Shown one piece after another: positions 24,904 to 35,330 of a stretch of 64,000 nucleotides of DNA (position 1 is the first letter of the stretch; each line of letters opens with the position of its first letter). This DNA comes from Polymorphum gilvum SL003B-26A1 (GTDB lineage: Bacteria; Pseudomonadota; Alphaproteobacteria; Rhizobiales; Stappiaceae), in NCBI RefSeq assembly GCF_000192745.1, contig NC_015259.1, positions 3,177,001 to 3,241,000 of the forward strand. Direction: 5' to 3'. The notes under the pieces were generated by a model. The model ran no database searches. It saw nothing but the letters and a program-made list of their open reading frames with translations, and was not told the DNA's origin. The translations under genes and the position numbers were made by a program.

Positions 24904-25761
24904 TCAGGCGTGGGCGAAGTCCCAGTAGAGTTCGCGCGCCCTGGCGGCGACCGGACCGGGCTGCAGGTCGCGGCTCTCGATCCGCTTCACCGGCACCACC
25001 TTGGAGTAGTTGCCGGTGGAGAAGATCTCGTCGGCCTCGAGAAACTCGCGATAGGCCAGTGTGCGTTCGTGGACCGCGTATCCGGCCTTGCGCAGCAGCG
25101 CGATGACGCGCTGGCGCGTGATGCCGTTCAGGAACGTGCCGTTCGGCACCGGCGTGTGCACCTCCCCGTCCCGGACCATGAAGATGTTGGCGCTGGTCAG
25201 CTCGGCGACATTGCCGAGCATGTCGAGCACGACGGCGTTGTCGAAGCCACGCGCCTTCGCTTCGCCCATAGCCCGGGCGTTGTTGGGATAGAGGCAGCCG
25301 GCCTTGGCATTCACCGGCATGGTCTCAAGCGTCGGCCGGCGGAACGGCGACAGGGTCACCGACATGGCCGCATCCTTCGGCGCCATCGCCGCCTCGAACA
25401 GGCACAGGCAGAACCGGGTCGAGTCCGGATCGCCGAGAATCACCCCAGGCCCATCGCCCTCCGCCCAGTACATCGGCTTGATGTAGACGGCCGTTCCCGG
25501 CGCGAACCGGGCGACTCCCTCCTGCGTTAATTCGATCATCGCGCCGACGTTCATGGTCGGCTTGAGGCCAAGCGCCACGGCCGAATCGTTGACGCGCCGA
25601 CAATGCAGGTCGAGGTCGGGCATCACGCCCTCGAAGAAGCGCGCGCCGTCGAACACCGAGGACCCGAGCCAGGCGGCGTGTGTGCGCGGCCCCATCAGCG
25701 GCGGATTGCCCGCGTGCCACGTACCGTCGACATAGGTCCAGGTCTCGCTCCAGCCGCTCAT
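24904..25761 (-). CDS. Class IV aminotransferase (branched-chain amino acid aminotransferase family)
   Basis: A 285-residue fold-type IV PLP enzyme. Landmarks: WLGSSVFDGARFFEG near residue 31, the PLP lysine in MPVNAKAGCLYPNN (about residue 152), DNAVVLDMLGNVAELTSANIFMV with the cofactor-binding Glu, and NGITRQRVI. It transfers amino groups between branched-chain (or related) amino acids and 2-oxoglutarate, but D-amino acid or amine specificity cannot be excluded. Monocistronic. Confidence 0.88.
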   Translation of the reverse strand: MSGWSETWTYVDGTWHAGNPPLMGPRTHAAWLGSSVFDGARFFEGVMPDLDLHCRRVNDSAVALGLKPTMNVGAMIELTQEGVARFAPGTAVYIKPMYWAEGDGPGVILGDPDSTRFCLCLFEAAMAPKDAAMSVTLSPFRRPTLETMPVNAKAGCLYPNNARAMGEAKARGFDNAVVLDMLGNVAELTSANIFMVRDGEVHTPVPNGTFLNGITRQRVIALLRKAGYAVHERTLAYREFLEADEIFSTGNYSKVVPVKRIESRDLQPGPVAARARELYWDFAHA

Positions 25762-25952
25762 GGCCGTCTCCCTCGTCTTGAATTGTCAGTCCGGCAAAAA
25801 ACGCCCTTCGATCATCCGGGTCAACACCGGTGGGCCGACCGCGACAAAATCGCCGTCATTTGTTCCGTCACCCCTTGATGTTCCCGCTTCGTTCGCACAA
25901 ACTTCACCATAGCGGGAATTTTCCTGCCTCTCTTGCGGAAAGGAACCGTCCC

Positions 25953-26381
25953 GTGGACCAGAGGATCAGCCTCGTCACCCTCGCCGTCGACGACCTCGAT
26001 GCCGTCCGCCGGTTCTTCGAGGACGGCCTCGGCTGGATCGCATCGCGCCAGAGCCAGGACGGCGTCGTCTTCTTTCAGACCGGCGGCAGCGTGCTGGCGC
26101 TCTACCCGCGCAGGAGCCTCGAAACGGACATCGGCCGCGCGATTCCGTCCGGCCCGGGCGGCGCCGTCTCGCTCGCCTGGAACGGACGCAGCGAGGCGGA
26201 GGTTGACGCGGCCTATGCGCAGGCGCTTGCCGCCGGCGCCGAGCCGGTGACGGCGCCTGAAAAGGTCTTCTGGGGCGGCTATTGCGCCTATGTCGCCATC
26301 CCCGGCGGCCACCTGCTCGAGATCAGCTTCAACCCGTTCTGGCCGCTCGGCGCCGACGGTGCCCTGACGCTGCCGGACTGA
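25953..26381 (+). CDS. VOC family protein (glyoxalase/bleomycin resistance fold)
   Basis: A 142-residue protein starting at a GTG with GGAAAGGA about 10 nt upstream. One VOC module pair is visible: RISLVTLAVDDLDAVRRFFEDGLGW and later YCAYVAIPGGHLLEISFNPFWPL, the latter Glu being a typical metal ligand. Substrate unknown. Confidence 0.82.
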   Translation: MDQRISLVTLAVDDLDAVRRFFEDGLGWIASRQSQDGVVFFQTGGSVLALYPRRSLETDIGRAIPSGPGGAVSLAWNGRSEAEVDAAYAQALAAGAEPVTAPEKVFWGGYCAYVAIPGGHLLEISFNPFWPLGADGALTLPD

Positions 26382-26486
26382 CTCGCCGCCACGACCTTTG
26401 TGCAACGCACAATACGCTTGACGGACGCCGCGCCACGCGGTCTTCTATCGCCGCCTAAATAATCGGCAGTTGGTGGGGGCAGTCCA

Positions 26487-27149
26487 ATGGCGCACACGGC
26501 CTATGTATTCGACGCTTACGGTACGCTGTTCGACGTGCACGCCGCCGTGCGCAAGCATGCCGAAAAGCTTGGTCCGGATCCGCAGGCGTTTTCCTTCGTC
26601 TGGCGCCAGAAGCAACTCGAGTATTCCTGGGTGCGGGCGCTGATGCATCGGTATCTGGATTTCTGGGTCCTGACCGAGCAGGCGCTTGACACCGCCTTCG
26701 CCCTGTTTCCGGCCGCCGACCGGTCGCTGCGCGCCGATCTGCTCAACGCCTACTGGACGCTCGACTGCTACCCGGAGGTGCCGCAGGTGCTGACGACGCT
26801 CAAGCACAACGGCGCCAAGCTGGCGATCCTGTCCAACGGCACGCCGCAGATGCTCGAGGCAGCCGCCAAGGCGGCCGGCATCACCGACCTGCTCGACGAG
26901 ATCTTCTCCGTCGATGCGCTGCGCACCTACAAGACCGACGAGCGCGTCTACGAACTGGTCACGACCCACTTCCGTGTCTATCCTGAGACGATCTCGTTCC
27001 AGTCGTCCAACCGCTGGGATATCGCCGGCGCGACCGCCTTCGGCTTCCGCACAGTGTGGATGAACCGCGCCGGCCTGCCGGACGAATACCCCGACCTCGC
27101 TCCGGTCGCCGTGCTCGGCGACCTCACCGGCCTTCCTGCTTTGGGATAG
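26487..27149 (+). CDS. (S)-2-haloacid dehalogenase, type II (HAD superfamily)
   Basis: A 220-residue HAD enzyme with the specific haloacid-dehalogenase pattern rather than a generic phosphatase one: nucleophile Asp9 in FDAYGTLFD, Arg40 in WRQKQLEYSW (halide/carboxylate binding), LSNGTPQML with Ser-Asn, Lys in TYKTDERVY, and SSNRWDIAGATAFGF. It hydrolyses L-2-haloalkanoic acids to D-hydroxyacids; the physiological substrate may differ. Convergent with methylmalonyl-CoA mutase. Confidence 0.9.
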   Translation: MAHTAYVFDAYGTLFDVHAAVRKHAEKLGPDPQAFSFVWRQKQLEYSWVRALMHRYLDFWVLTEQALDTAFALFPAADRSLRADLLNAYWTLDCYPEVPQVLTTLKHNGAKLAILSNGTPQMLEAAAKAAGITDLLDEIFSVDALRTYKTDERVYELVTTHFRVYPETISFQSSNRWDIAGATAFGFRTVWMNRAGLPDEYPDLAPVAVLGDLTGLPALG

Positions 27150-27199
27150 CCCGGGGGACAGCCGGTCGACCGGTTTCTGCTGCCCGCCGGGACGCGCGC

Positions 27200-29365
27200 C
27201 TATTCCGCCGCCTGCTTCGGCTCGTAGCCGAGCGCGCGGTTGAGCTTGTGGATCAGATCTGCGGCGGCGTCCGCGATCACTGTCCCGGGCGGGAAGATCG
27301 CTGTCGCGCCGGACTTGTGCAGCGCGTCATAGTCCTGCGGCGGCACGACGCCGCCGACGACGATCATGATGTCGCCTCGGCCCTCATCCTCCAGCGCCCT
27401 CTTCAGCGCCGGCACCAGGGTCAGGTGACCGGCGGCTAGCGACGACACGCCGACGACGTGGACGTCGTTCTCGACCGCCTGGCGCGCGGCCTCCTCGGGC
27501 GTCGCGAACAGCGGCCCGATGTCAACGTCGAAGCCGAGGTCGGCAAAGGCCGAGGCGATCACCTTCTGGCCGCGGTCGTGGCCGTCCTGCCCCATCTTGG
27601 CGACCAGGATGCGCGGCCGGCGGCCGTCGTTCTCCTCGAAGGCCTCGACCAGTTCCTGAACCTTCGCGACCGAGTCCGACATGGCTCCGGCCTCCCGCTT
27701 GTAGACGCCGGAGATCGCCTTGATCTCCGCCTTGTGCCGTCCGAACACCTTCTCCATCGCCAGGCTGATCTCGCCCACCGTCGCCTTGGCGCGGGCCGCC
27801 TTGACGGAGAGGTCGAGCAAGTTGCCCTCGCCGCTCGCCGCGCAGGCGGTCAGCGCGTCAAGCGCGGCCTGGGTCGCCGCCTCGTCGCGGTCGGCGCGCA
27901 GGCGCTGCAGCTTTGCCAGCTGCTGGGCGCGTACCTCGGCATTGTCGACCTTGAGGACCTCGATCGCCTCCTCGGCGGTCGGCTTGTACTTGTTGACGCC
28001 AACCACGGTCTGCACGCCGCTGTCGATGCGCGCCTGGGTCTTGGCTGCCGCCTCCTCGATCCTCAGCTTCGGGATGCCCTTCTCGATCGCCTTGGCCATG
28101 CCGCCGAGGTCCTCGACCTCGCGGATGTGCGCGAGCGCCCGTTCGGCGAGGTCGGCGGTCAACTTCTCGACGTAGAACGAACCGCCCCACAGGTCGATGG
28201 TCTCGCAGGTGCGGCTTTCCTGCTGCAGGAACAGCTGGGTGTTGCGGGCGATGCGGGCGGAGAAGTCGGTCGGCAGGGCGAGCGCCTCGTCGAGCGCGTT
28301 GGTATGCAGCGACTGGGTGTGGCCCTGGGTCGCGGCCATCGCCTCAACGCAGGTACGCACGACGTTGTTGAAGACGTCCTGCGCGGTCAGCGACCAGCCC
28401 GAGGTCTGCGAATGGGTGCGCAGGCTGAGCGACTTGTCGCTCTTGGGCGCGAAGTTCTCCTGCATCAGCTTGGCCCAGATCAGGCGGGCGGCACGCAGCT
28501 TGGCGACTTCCATGAAGAAGTTCATGCCGATCGCCCAGAAGAACGACAGGCGCGGCGCGAACTGATCGATGTCGAGCCCGGCGGCGACGCCGGCGCGGGC
28601 ATATTCGATGCCGTCGGCGATGGTGTAGGCCAATTCCAGGTCCGCCGTCGCGCCGGCCTCCTGCATGTGGTAGCCGGAGATCGAGATCGAGTTGAACTTC
28701 GGCATGTGCCGGGAGGTGTAGCCGAAGATGTCCGAAATGATCCGCATCGAGGGGGCGGGCGGATAGATGTAGGTGTTGCGGACCATGAACTCCTTGAGGA
28801 TGTCGTTCTGGATGGTCCCCGACAGGGCCTCCTGTGCCACCCCCTGCTCTTCCGCCGCGACGATGTAGAGCGCCAGCACGGGCAGCACCGCGCCGTTCAT
28901 GGTCATCGACACGCTCATCCTGTCGAGCGGTATGCCGGAAAACAGCGTGCGCATGTCGAGGATGCTGTCGATCGCCACGCCGGCCATGCCGACGTCACCG
29001 GCCACGCGCGGATGGTCACTGTCGTAGCCGCGGTGCGTGGCCAGGTCGAAAGCGACCGACAGGCCCTTCTGGCCGGCGGCCAGGTTGCGCCGGTAGAAGG
29101 CGTTGGAATCCTCCGCCGTCGAGAAGCCCGCGTACTGGCGTACCGTCCAGGGCTGCTGCACGTACATGGTCGGATAGGGCCCGCGCAGGAACGGCGGCAG
29201 GCCCGGCCAGGTGTCGAGATGCCTGAGGCCGGCCACGTCGGCGGCGCCGAACACCGGCGCGACCTCGATCCCCTCGGGCGTCATCCAAGGCGTTGCGCCA
29301 CCGGCGTCCGCCCGTGCCAGCGTGTCCGTCAGGGGGATCTCGGAGAAATCGGGGATGCGGCTCAT
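27200..29365 (-). CDS. scpA: Methylmalonyl-CoA mutase, large (catalytic) subunit
   Basis: Adenosylcobalamin-dependent interconversion of (R)-methylmalonyl-CoA and succinyl-CoA. The 721-residue protein has the TIM-barrel N-terminal part ([61 protein letters not shown]) and a C-terminal B12-binding domain with [10 protein letters not shown], whose DxHxxG supplies the cobalt-binding histidine, and [15 protein letters not shown] 29365 overlaps the small-subunit stop by 4 bp. It closes the propionyl-CoA and ethylmalonyl-CoA routes to succinate. Confidence 0.96.
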   Translation of the reverse strand: MSRIPDFSEIPLTDTLARADAGGATPWMTPEGIEVAPVFGAADVAGLRHLDTWPGLPPFLRGPYPTMYVQQPWTVRQYAGFSTAEDSNAFYRRNLAAGQKGLSVAFDLATHRGYDSDHPRVAGDVGMAGVAIDSILDMRTLFSGIPLDRMSVSMTMNGAVLPVLALYIVAAEEQGVAQEALSGTIQNDILKEFMVRNTYIYPPAPSMRIISDIFGYTSRHMPKFNSISISGYHMQEAGATADLELAYTIADGIEYARAGVAAGLDIDQFAPRLSFFWAIGMNFFMEVAKLRAARLIWAKLMQENFAPKSDKSLSLRTHSQTSGWSLTAQDVFNNVVRTCVEAMAATQGHTQSLHTNALDEALALPTDFSARIARNTQLFLQQESRTCETIDLWGGSFYVEKLTADLAERALAHIREVEDLGGMAKAIEKGIPKLRIEEAAAKTQARIDSGVQTVVGVNKYKPTAEEAIEVLKVDNAEVRAQQLAKLQRLRADRDEAATQAALDALTACAASGEGNLLDLSVKAARAKATVGEISLAMEKVFGRHKAEIKAISGVYKREAGAMSDSVAKVQELVEAFEENDGRRPRILVAKMGQDGHDRGQKVIASAFADLGFDVDIGPLFATPEEAARQAVENDVHVVGVSSLAAGHLTLVPALKRALEDEGRGDIMIVVGGVVPPQDYDALHKSGATAIFPPGTVIADAAADLIHKLNRALGYEPKQAAE

Positions 29366-31353
29366 GTCCGGGTCTCCGCGCTCGATGCGTCGTCCGCTCC
29401 GGCCGCGATGCCGAGCCGACGGTGGGCGTTGCGAAGGATGTCGAGGGCGTCGCACCCCTCGAACACGAAGGTCTCGATTCCGGCTGCCCTGAACGCCTCC
29501 TCCTGGTCGCCGGGACGCCCGGCGAGGTACAGGAAGCGGGCTCCGGCGCGCGACAATGCGCGTGCCGCTTCGCCGGCCTGCTCCGCATAGATCCGGTCGG
29601 AGGAGGCCAGGCAGACGAGCGTGGCGCCCGATGAGGAGAAGGCGGCGACCAGTGCGTCGAGATCGGCGGCCGGCTCGCCGCCGACCGCCCTCAGGCCGCC
29701 GGCCTCGAAGAAGTTCTTCGCCCAGGTCGCCCGGGCGGTGAATTGCGCGAGCGGGCCGAGCGCGGCCAGGAACACGACAGGCGCCTCCGGCAGCGCGGCG
29801 ACGGCCTCCCGCAGGGCCTCATAGGGCTCGGCCAGCCGCGCCGGAGCGGGGATGTCGGCGGTCATCGGATCGATCGGCGGCCGCGACACCATGATGTCGG
29901 TGATGGACGCCCCGCCCGCCAGCGCCGCCTCGATCGCGGTCAACAGCTGCCCGTCGCCGGGCTGGGGCAGCGGCACATGCGCGGAGCCTGACGACAGCCC
30001 TTCCGCAGGCGCGGCGAGGGTCCGCACCGCGGCTTCGCCGAGATTGGGGAAGGCGCTGACGCCGGTGATCGGCTGGCGCCGGGTGGCGATGCGCCTGTCA
30101 CGCTCCGCCGCAGCGGCGCGCAGATGCGGCTGCACGCGCCCCCTCCGCAAGGCCTCGACGATGCCGCCGGCCGCCTCGACCTCGCGGAACAGCGTCCAGG
30201 CCGCCTCGGCGAGATCGTCCGTGCGTGCCTCGATCGCGCCCGATCCGGCCGACGGGTCGGCGACCCTGTGCAGGTTGCTTTCCTCGATCAGGATCGCCTG
30301 GGTGTTGCGGGCCACGCGCCGGGCGAAGGCGTCGGGCAGGCCGTTGGCGAAGGTGAAGGGCAACACGCTGACGCTGTCGGCGCCGCCGACACCGGCGGCG
30401 AAGCAGGCTACGGTCGTGCGCAGCATGTTCACATAGGGGTCGGTGCGCGTCATCATCCGCCAGGACGTCTCGACGTGCAGGTGGGTCGGGTTCTGCGGCA
30501 GCCCGCTCGCCGCCAGCACGGAGGCCCACAGCCGGCGCATGGCGCGCACCTTGGCGATCGAGCCGGTCTGGTCGGCGTCGGCGACGAGCGTGAAGCTGAT
30601 CAGCCGCGCCGGATCGTCGGCGGCGACACCCTCCGCGTCCAGGTCGCGCAGGTACTGCAGGCCGGTCGCAAGGACATAGGCCAGTTCCTGCGCATGGGTG
30701 GCGCCGCGGTCGTGCCAGATGCGGCCGTCGGCGCAGAGCAGGCGGCAGGAGAGCCCGTGGCCGCGCGCATAGGCCTCCAGATCCGCGATCCGCCGGCGCA
30801 GCATGGGCACCGAATTGCGCAGGATGCCGGTGTGCACCAGCTTGCTGACGTAGTCGCTGCAGGAAATGACGGACAGCTTCGAGAGGTCGAGACCCGTCTG
30901 CCTGGCGTGGAGGATCAGCAGCGCCAGGGCCGAGGAGCTTTCATAGCCGCCGTCGACGCGCACCGTCACGAGGTCCAGCAGCACGCCCTCGAACAGGCGC
31001 GCGAAGCTGGCGAGGTCCTGGCCGGCGAAGCCGTGGCCATGAGCATTGGCGGAGGAGGTCAGCACCAGGTCGAAGCCGTCCGCCCCCCCCTCCAGGTCCG
31101 CCAGCAGCAGTTCGTTGGCCACGACCGGATCCGGATGGTCGATCCGCTGGAGGATCTGCCACGGACGGCCCGCCTCCCGGCCGCGCTGGGGCGCGGCATC
31201 AGCGCGGCGCGGATAGAGCGGCTCGACCCGCAGCCCGTCCTCGGTGCGCCCGACCAGGGTGTCGAACGGCGCGCCCTTGAGCGCCCTTTTGACCGCGTCG
31301 TGCCAAGCCGCTTCGCCGGACGCCAGGAATGTCTCGGGAATGTCCAATGTCAT
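29362..31353 (-). CDS. mutA: Methylmalonyl-CoA mutase, small subunit
   Basis: A 663-residue paralogue of the large subunit that forms the structural half of the heterodimer. It keeps the barrel ([62 protein letters not shown]) but its C-terminal domain lacks the DxHxxG cobalamin ligand, as expected for this subunit. First gene of the two-gene operon. Start ATG 31353 ([17 protein letters not shown]) fits the family. Confidence 0.93.
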   Translation of the reverse strand: MTLDIPETFLASGEAAWHDAVKRALKGAPFDTLVGRTEDGLRVEPLYPRRADAAPQRGREAGRPWQILQRIDHPDPVVANELLLADLEGGADGFDLVLTSSANAHGHGFAGQDLASFARLFEGVLLDLVTVRVDGGYESSSALALLILHARQTGLDLSKLSVISCSDYVSKLVHTGILRNSVPMLRRRIADLEAYARGHGLSCRLLCADGRIWHDRGATHAQELAYVLATGLQYLRDLDAEGVAADDPARLISFTLVADADQTGSIAKVRAMRRLWASVLAASGLPQNPTHLHVETSWRMMTRTDPYVNMLRTTVACFAAGVGGADSVSVLPFTFANGLPDAFARRVARNTQAILIEESNLHRVADPSAGSGAIEARTDDLAEAAWTLFREVEAAGGIVEALRRGRVQPHLRAAAAERDRRIATRRQPITGVSAFPNLGEAAVRTLAAPAEGLSSGSAHVPLPQPGDGQLLTAIEAALAGGASITDIMVSRPPIDPMTADIPAPARLAEPYEALREAVAALPEAPVVFLAALGPLAQFTARATWAKNFFEAGGLRAVGGEPAADLDALVAAFSSSGATLVCLASSDRIYAEQAGEAARALSRAGARFLYLAGRPGDQEEAFRAAGIETFVFEGCDALDILRNAHRRLGIAAGADDASSAETRT

Positions 31354-31728
31354 GCAGTCCTCCGGATGGATCCTATATCCCACCCGTCATGGTGCGGCGC
31401 AAGCTAGGCAAAAGAGGGAAGCGTCGTCCGACTCCCGCGCCGCGCGTCCCTCTCCACACGGCACTCGACATGCCGAACCGGCGATATGATCAAAAATTGG
31501 CGCATTTTGACAATAACTCTGCGTTTATACGATTGGTAATTTTATACCTTCTGCGCTAAATGAAATTGCCGCTACGGTAGAAGAAATCGCCAGCCGTGGC
31601 ACACAATAAATGCAGGATCGCCTCCCATCGCAAACACGGCGCGCCTGACATTGGCCTCGAACGGCAAAGCGGACCAAGAGCCTTCGGGCCACAATAACCA
31701 ACAAGCAGCTTCCGGCTGCGGATTACGG
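31354..31728. other. AT-richer divergent promoter region
   Basis: The 375-bp gap between the mutase operon and the LuxR-type gene has an AT-rich core at 31480-31580 containing TTGACA and TTTATAC elements, but no pair with ideal spacing. No gene is supported here. Confidence 0.4.
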
Positions 31729-32439
31729 ATGTGCACTATGATGGATGAAGTTGATCTCAGCACGCAGTTGCGTATTGTTTCCGAATCGACCACCGCCCAG
31801 AAAATCCTCGATATCCTCGAAGCCAACCTTGCCCGGATCGGGGCGACCCATATCCTGATCACCGGCCTGCCGATGCCGAACCGGCCGATCGACAGCCTGG
31901 TTCACCGCTACCGCTGGCCGGACACGCGCAACGGCAGCACCGAAAGCCCCGTCCTGCACGCCAGCGACAGCGCGCTGATGCTCGGCCTGGCCTCCAACCG
32001 CGCCACTGTGTGGACCGTCACCGCCGGCGACATGGACCATTCCCGGCTGCTCGCCGCCGTCGGCGAAGGCAGCCAGATCCTGATCGTTCCGGTGACCGAA
32101 CTGCACCCGCTGCAGGCCTTCGTCTTTTGCGCCGGCCCGAAGCTGAAGACCGGCAAGTACGAACTGGCCGCCCTCGAACTCCTCACCGACGCCGCCTTCA
32201 CCCGGCTGCAGGACATCGGCGCCCTGTCCAGCCAGCGCCCCGGTGCGCTGTCGTCGCGCGAACGCAAGGTCCTCGAACTGACCGCCTTCGGCAAGACGGC
32301 GAGCGAAATCGCCGAGCTGCTCGACATTTCGCAGCGGACCGTCCACGCCCACCTGCAGAACGCCAGCGTCAAGCTGAACGCCTCCAACAAGACCCACACG
32401 GTCGTCGAGGCCCTGCGCTACGGCCAGATCCGCGTCTGA
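31729..32439 (+). CDS. LuxR family regulator with autoinducer-binding-type N-terminus (solo)
   Basis: A protein of about 236 residues (alternative ATGs at 31738 and 31741). Residues about 15-155 have the length and pattern of an acyl-homoserine-lactone-binding domain (ANLARIGATHILITGLPM, HRYRWPDTR, ELHPLQAFVFCAGP) and residues about 170-232 are a LuxR HTH (ALSSRERKVLELTAFGKTASEIAELLDISQRTVHAHLQNA, KLNASNKTHTVVEA). No luxI-type synthase is in the window, so it is an orphan (solo) receptor here. It ends at a strong bidirectional terminator. Confidence 0.85.
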   Translation: MCTMMDEVDLSTQLRIVSESTTAQKILDILEANLARIGATHILITGLPMPNRPIDSLVHRYRWPDTRNGSTESPVLHASDSALMLGLASNRATVWTVTAGDMDHSRLLAAVGEGSQILIVPVTELHPLQAFVFCAGPKLKTGKYELAALELLTDAAFTRLQDIGALSSQRPGALSSRERKVLELTAFGKTASEIAELLDISQRTVHAHLQNASVKLNASNKTHTVVEALRYGQIRV

Positions 32440-32475
32440 ACGCTCCTTCCGCGGCAGCACGAATCACCATGCGAA

Positions 32476-32510
32476 AAAAGGGGCGGACCGTCTCACGGTC
32501 CGCCCCTTTT
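32476..32510 (+). terminator. Bidirectional rho-independent terminator
   Basis: A perfect 16-bp stem (AAAAGGGGCGGACCGT, 32476-32491, with 32495-32510) closes on a 3-nt loop, with A-tract and T-tract on either side. It serves the LuxR gene on the plus strand and the DUF4332 gene on the minus strand. Confidence 0.9.
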
Positions 32511-32552
32511 CGCGTTGCCTGCTGCGGCCGGAAGCGCGCTCAGAAGCTGCGC

Positions 32553-32960
32553 TCAGTAGGTCATCATCGGCGGCAGCGACTTGGCCTCTTCGACCCACTT
32601 GGCGACCATCGACTCGCTCGGCACCTGACGCACCAGCTTCTTTTCCTCGTTCACTTCCTTCATCTTGGCGGCGAGGTTCTCCGGCTTGCGGTGCTTGAGT
32701 TCCTTCACGGTATCGACGCCGGCGGCCTCGAGCAGCTCCGAATATTCCTCCGCGACGCCCTTGATGCGCATCAGGTCGGCCATGTTCGCCCACTTGAGGA
32801 CGCGGCTGGCGTCGATGCCTGTTTCCTCGGCGAGATCCTTGCGCCCCTTCGGGTCCTTTGCCCGCTCGAGCAGGTCGCCCGTGGTCTTGATGCCGACCGC
32901 GTTCAGCTTCTCTGCATAGACCGGACCGATGCCTTCGATATCTATCACCGGATAAGACAT
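32553..32960 (-). CDS. DUF4332 (helix-hairpin-helix-like) protein
   Basis: A 135-residue protein made of two helix-hairpin-helix-like units: DIEGIGPVYAEKLNAVGIKTTGDLLERA and later DLMRIKGVAEEYSELLEAAGVDTVKEL, the DUF4332 pattern. Such folds bind DNA or proteins non-specifically. AGGAG lies 7 nt before ATG 32960, whereas the in-frame ATG at 32966 would be too close to it. Function unknown; 52 bp downstream of the neighbouring small alpha-helical protein gene. Confidence 0.88.
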   Translation of the reverse strand: MSYPVIDIEGIGPVYAEKLNAVGIKTTGDLLERAKDPKGRKDLAEETGIDASRVLKWANMADLMRIKGVAEEYSELLEAAGVDTVKELKHRKPENLAAKMKEVNEEKKLVRQVPSESMVAKWVEEAKSLPPMMTY

Positions 32961-33012
32961 GCGCATTCTCCTCTCAGGACGTTTCCCCGCCGGGGGCGAC
33001 CATCATTTCCGC

Positions 33013-33405
33013 TTACACGATCTGATTCAATCCCGGGATTTTGGAAACGACTTCGTTGACGACGTCCTCGCCAACCTTTTCCTTGGCGAAGGCGACGATC
33101 TCCCTGGTCACCGACTGGACTTCGCCCATGTCGAGGCCGGCGTTGGTCAGCTCGTTGAGCGCCGCCATGGCGCCCATGCCGCCGCCCATCATGCCGGCGA
33201 GACCGCCGAACAGGCCGCCGCCGGACTTGCTGCCTTCCGCCTCAGCCAGCACGGCCTCGGCGCCGGGCAGCGCCTCGATGATCTGCGCGACCTGTTCCTT
33301 CGGCCCGTCCTTGCTCAGGAACTTCAGGATGATGCCGACCGCCTGGCGCGCCGTCTCCTCGCTGATGCCGGCGGCAGCCACGATACGCTTGATCAGTTCT
33401 TCCAT
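33013..33405 (-). CDS. Small helical protein, DUF2267/DUF2780-like
   Basis: A 130-residue protein: an N-terminal helical module ([46 protein letters not shown]), a Gly/Met-rich linker ([20 protein letters not shown]), and a C-terminal module ending [22 protein letters not shown]. The pattern recalls DUF2267 and DUF2780 proteins; I cannot decide between them. Divergent from the HerA-like gene and upstream of DUF4332 on the same strand. Confidence 0.7.
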   Translation of the reverse strand: MEELIKRIVAAAGISEETARQAVGIILKFLSKDGPKEQVAQIIEALPGAEAVLAEAEGSKSGGGLFGGLAGMMGGGMGAMAALNELTNAGLDMGEVQSVTREIVAFAKEKVGEDVVNEVVSKIPGLNQIV

Positions 33406-33592
33406 GTTAGCCTCCAGATCGCGCGCCGGCCGTGCAATCTCCTGCAGACCCGGACGCCTCGAAACGGCTATACACTTTCGAACCGGGACAAGTCGATGGT
33501 GCCACTGCGGAAGGTCGGAAAAAACCGCCCCGCGCGGACCGGCGGCCGATCCCGCACGGCAGGGCCGGACAATAGGACCGGAGAATAAGGGG

Positions 33593-35206
33593 ATGAGGCC
33601 AGTGGATTCGGACGACAAGATCTTCATCGGCGGCAGCGACAAGAGCGAATTCCTGACGCTGAAGCTGGCGAACCGCCACGGCCTCATCACCGGCGCCACC
33701 GGCACGGGCAAGACGGTGACGCTCCAGATCCTCGCCGAGGGCTTCTCGAACGCCGGCGTGCCGGTGTTCTGCGCCGACGTGAAGGGCGATCTGTCCGGCA
33801 TCGCGCTCGCCGGCGAGCCGAAGGACTTCCTGCTCAAGCGCGCTGCCCAGATCGGCCTGACCGACAGCTACCGCTTCACCGACTTCCCGGTCGCCCTGTG
33901 GGACCTCTACGGCACCCAGGGGCATCCCGTACGCACCTCCATCTCCGAGGTCGGCCCCCTGCTGCTGGCGCGCCTGCTCGAGCTCAACGACACGCAGGAG
34001 GGCGTGCTCACCATCGCCTTCCAGCTCGCGGACGATGAAGGCCTGCTGCTGCTCGACCTGAAGGACCTGCGCGCCGTTCTCGCCCATGTCGGCGAGCGCG
34101 CGCAGGAGCTGTCGCGCGTCTACGGCAACGTCTCGACCGCCTCCATCGGCGCCATCCAACGCCGCCTGCTGGTGCTGGAACGCGAGGGCGCCGAGCACTT
34201 CTTCGGCGAGCCGGCGCTCGATATCCGCGATTTCCTGCGCACGGCGCGCGACGGGCGCGGCGTCATCAACGTGCTGGCCGCCGACCGGCTCATGCACGCG
34301 CCGCGGCTCTATGCCACCTTCCTCTTGTGGCTGCTGTCGGAGCTGTTCGAGGAACTGCCCGAGGTCGGCGACCCGGACCGCCCGAGGCTGGTCTTCTTCT
34401 TCGACGAGGCGCACCTGTTGTTCACCGACGCCCCCAAGGCGCTGCTGACCAGGATCGAGCAGGTAGTCCGGCTGATCCGCTCCAAGGGCGTCGGCGTCTA
34501 TTTCGTCACCCAGAACCCGCTCGATGTGCCCGACACCGTCCTCGCCCAACTCGGCAACCGCATCCAGCATGCGCTCAGGGCCTACACTCCGCGCGAACAG
34601 AAGGCGGTGCGCGCCGCCGCCCAGACTTTCCGGCCCAATCCGGCGCTAGACACCGAACGCGTCATCACCGAACTCGGCGTCGGCGAGGCGCTGGTGTCGA
34701 CGCTGGAAGGCAAGGGCGTGCCCTCGGTCGTGCAGCGCACTCTGATCCGGCCGCCGTCGTCACGCATCGGTCCGATCAGCGAGACGGAACGGCAGGCGCT
34801 GGTCCGCTCGAGCCCGGTGTTCGGGCTCTACGACCGCAGCGTCGACCGCCATTCTGCTTACGAGATGCTGGCCCAGCGCGCCGCCGACGAGCAGCGCCGC
34901 GAGGCCGAGGCACGGGCGCGCGACGACGGCAGCCGGCGCACCGCCACCGGCTTCCGGTTGCCCGACTTCGGCACGGACCCAGGCACGGGCTCTGGTAGGG
35001 GCTCTGGTAGGGGCTCTGGCACGGGCTCTGGCCGCAGCCGCGCGCCAGGCGGCACTTCAGGCGGCACTTCGGGCCGCGTGCCGCGCAGCGGATCGCGCGA
35101 CACCGCCCTCGAGGCGGGGCTCAAGTCCGCCGCCCGCAGCGTCGGCTCGTCGCTCGGCCGGGCGCTGGTGCGCGGCGTCCTCGGCTCGCTCAAGCGCGGC
35201 TTCTGA
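33593..35206 (+). CDS. HerA-like ATPase, DUF853 family
   Basis: A 537-residue P-loop ATPase. Walker A GATGTGKT is at 34-41, followed by [14 protein letters not shown]; Walker [13 protein letters not shown] starts near residue 266, and [22 protein letters not shown] is the sensor region. This is the DUF853 (E. coli YjgR-like) branch of the HerA/FtsK superfamily, whose role is unknown. The C-terminal 90 residues are a low-complexity Gly/Ser/Arg/Thr tail encoded partly by 12-bp repeats. ATG 33593 or GTG 33602 could start it; AAGGGG immediately precedes the ATG and is better spaced for the GTG. Confidence 0.9.
   Translation: MRPVDSDDKIFIGGSDKSEFLTLKLANRHGLITGATGTGKTVTLQILAEGFSNAGVPVFCADVKGDLSGIALAGEPKDFLLKRAAQIGLTDSYRFTDFPVALWDLYGTQGHPVRTSISEVGPLLLARLLELNDTQEGVLTIAFQLADDEGLLLLDLKDLRAVLAHVGERAQELSRVYGNVSTASIGAIQRRLLVLEREGAEHFFGEPALDIRDFLRTARDGRGVINVLAADRLMHAPRLYATFLLWLLSELFEELPEVGDPDRPRLVFFFDEAHLLFTDAPKALLTRIEQVVRLIRSKGVGVYFVTQNPLDVPDTVLAQLGNRIQHALRAYTPREQKAVRAAAQTFRPNPALDTERVITELGVGEALVSTLEGKGVPSVVQRTLIRPPSSRIGPISETERQALVRSSPVFGLYDRSVDRHSAYEMLAQRAADEQRREAEARARDDGSRRTATGFRLPDFGTDPGTGSGRGSGRGSGTGSGRSRAPGGTSGGTSGRVPRSGSRDTALEAGLKSAARSVGSSLGRALVRGVLGSLKRGF
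34982..35029 (+). repeat. 12-bp tandem repeats in the HerA-like gene tail
   Basis: Four in-frame units of the form GGN-ASG-GGC-TCT encode [17 protein letters not shown] second short array (GGCGGCACTTCA-type) follows at about 35050-35075. Confidence 0.85.
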
Positions 35207-35330
35207 TCCCTGCCGCAAGTCTCCGGTGCGCCGGGGCTTGCCCGCGCCCGCCGCTTGGGGCCATGCTGAGCGTTTCCTGGGCGCTTCGCGCTCCCGGCGC
35301 CCCGATTCCGTTTCTCGCCAAGGACTTCCC

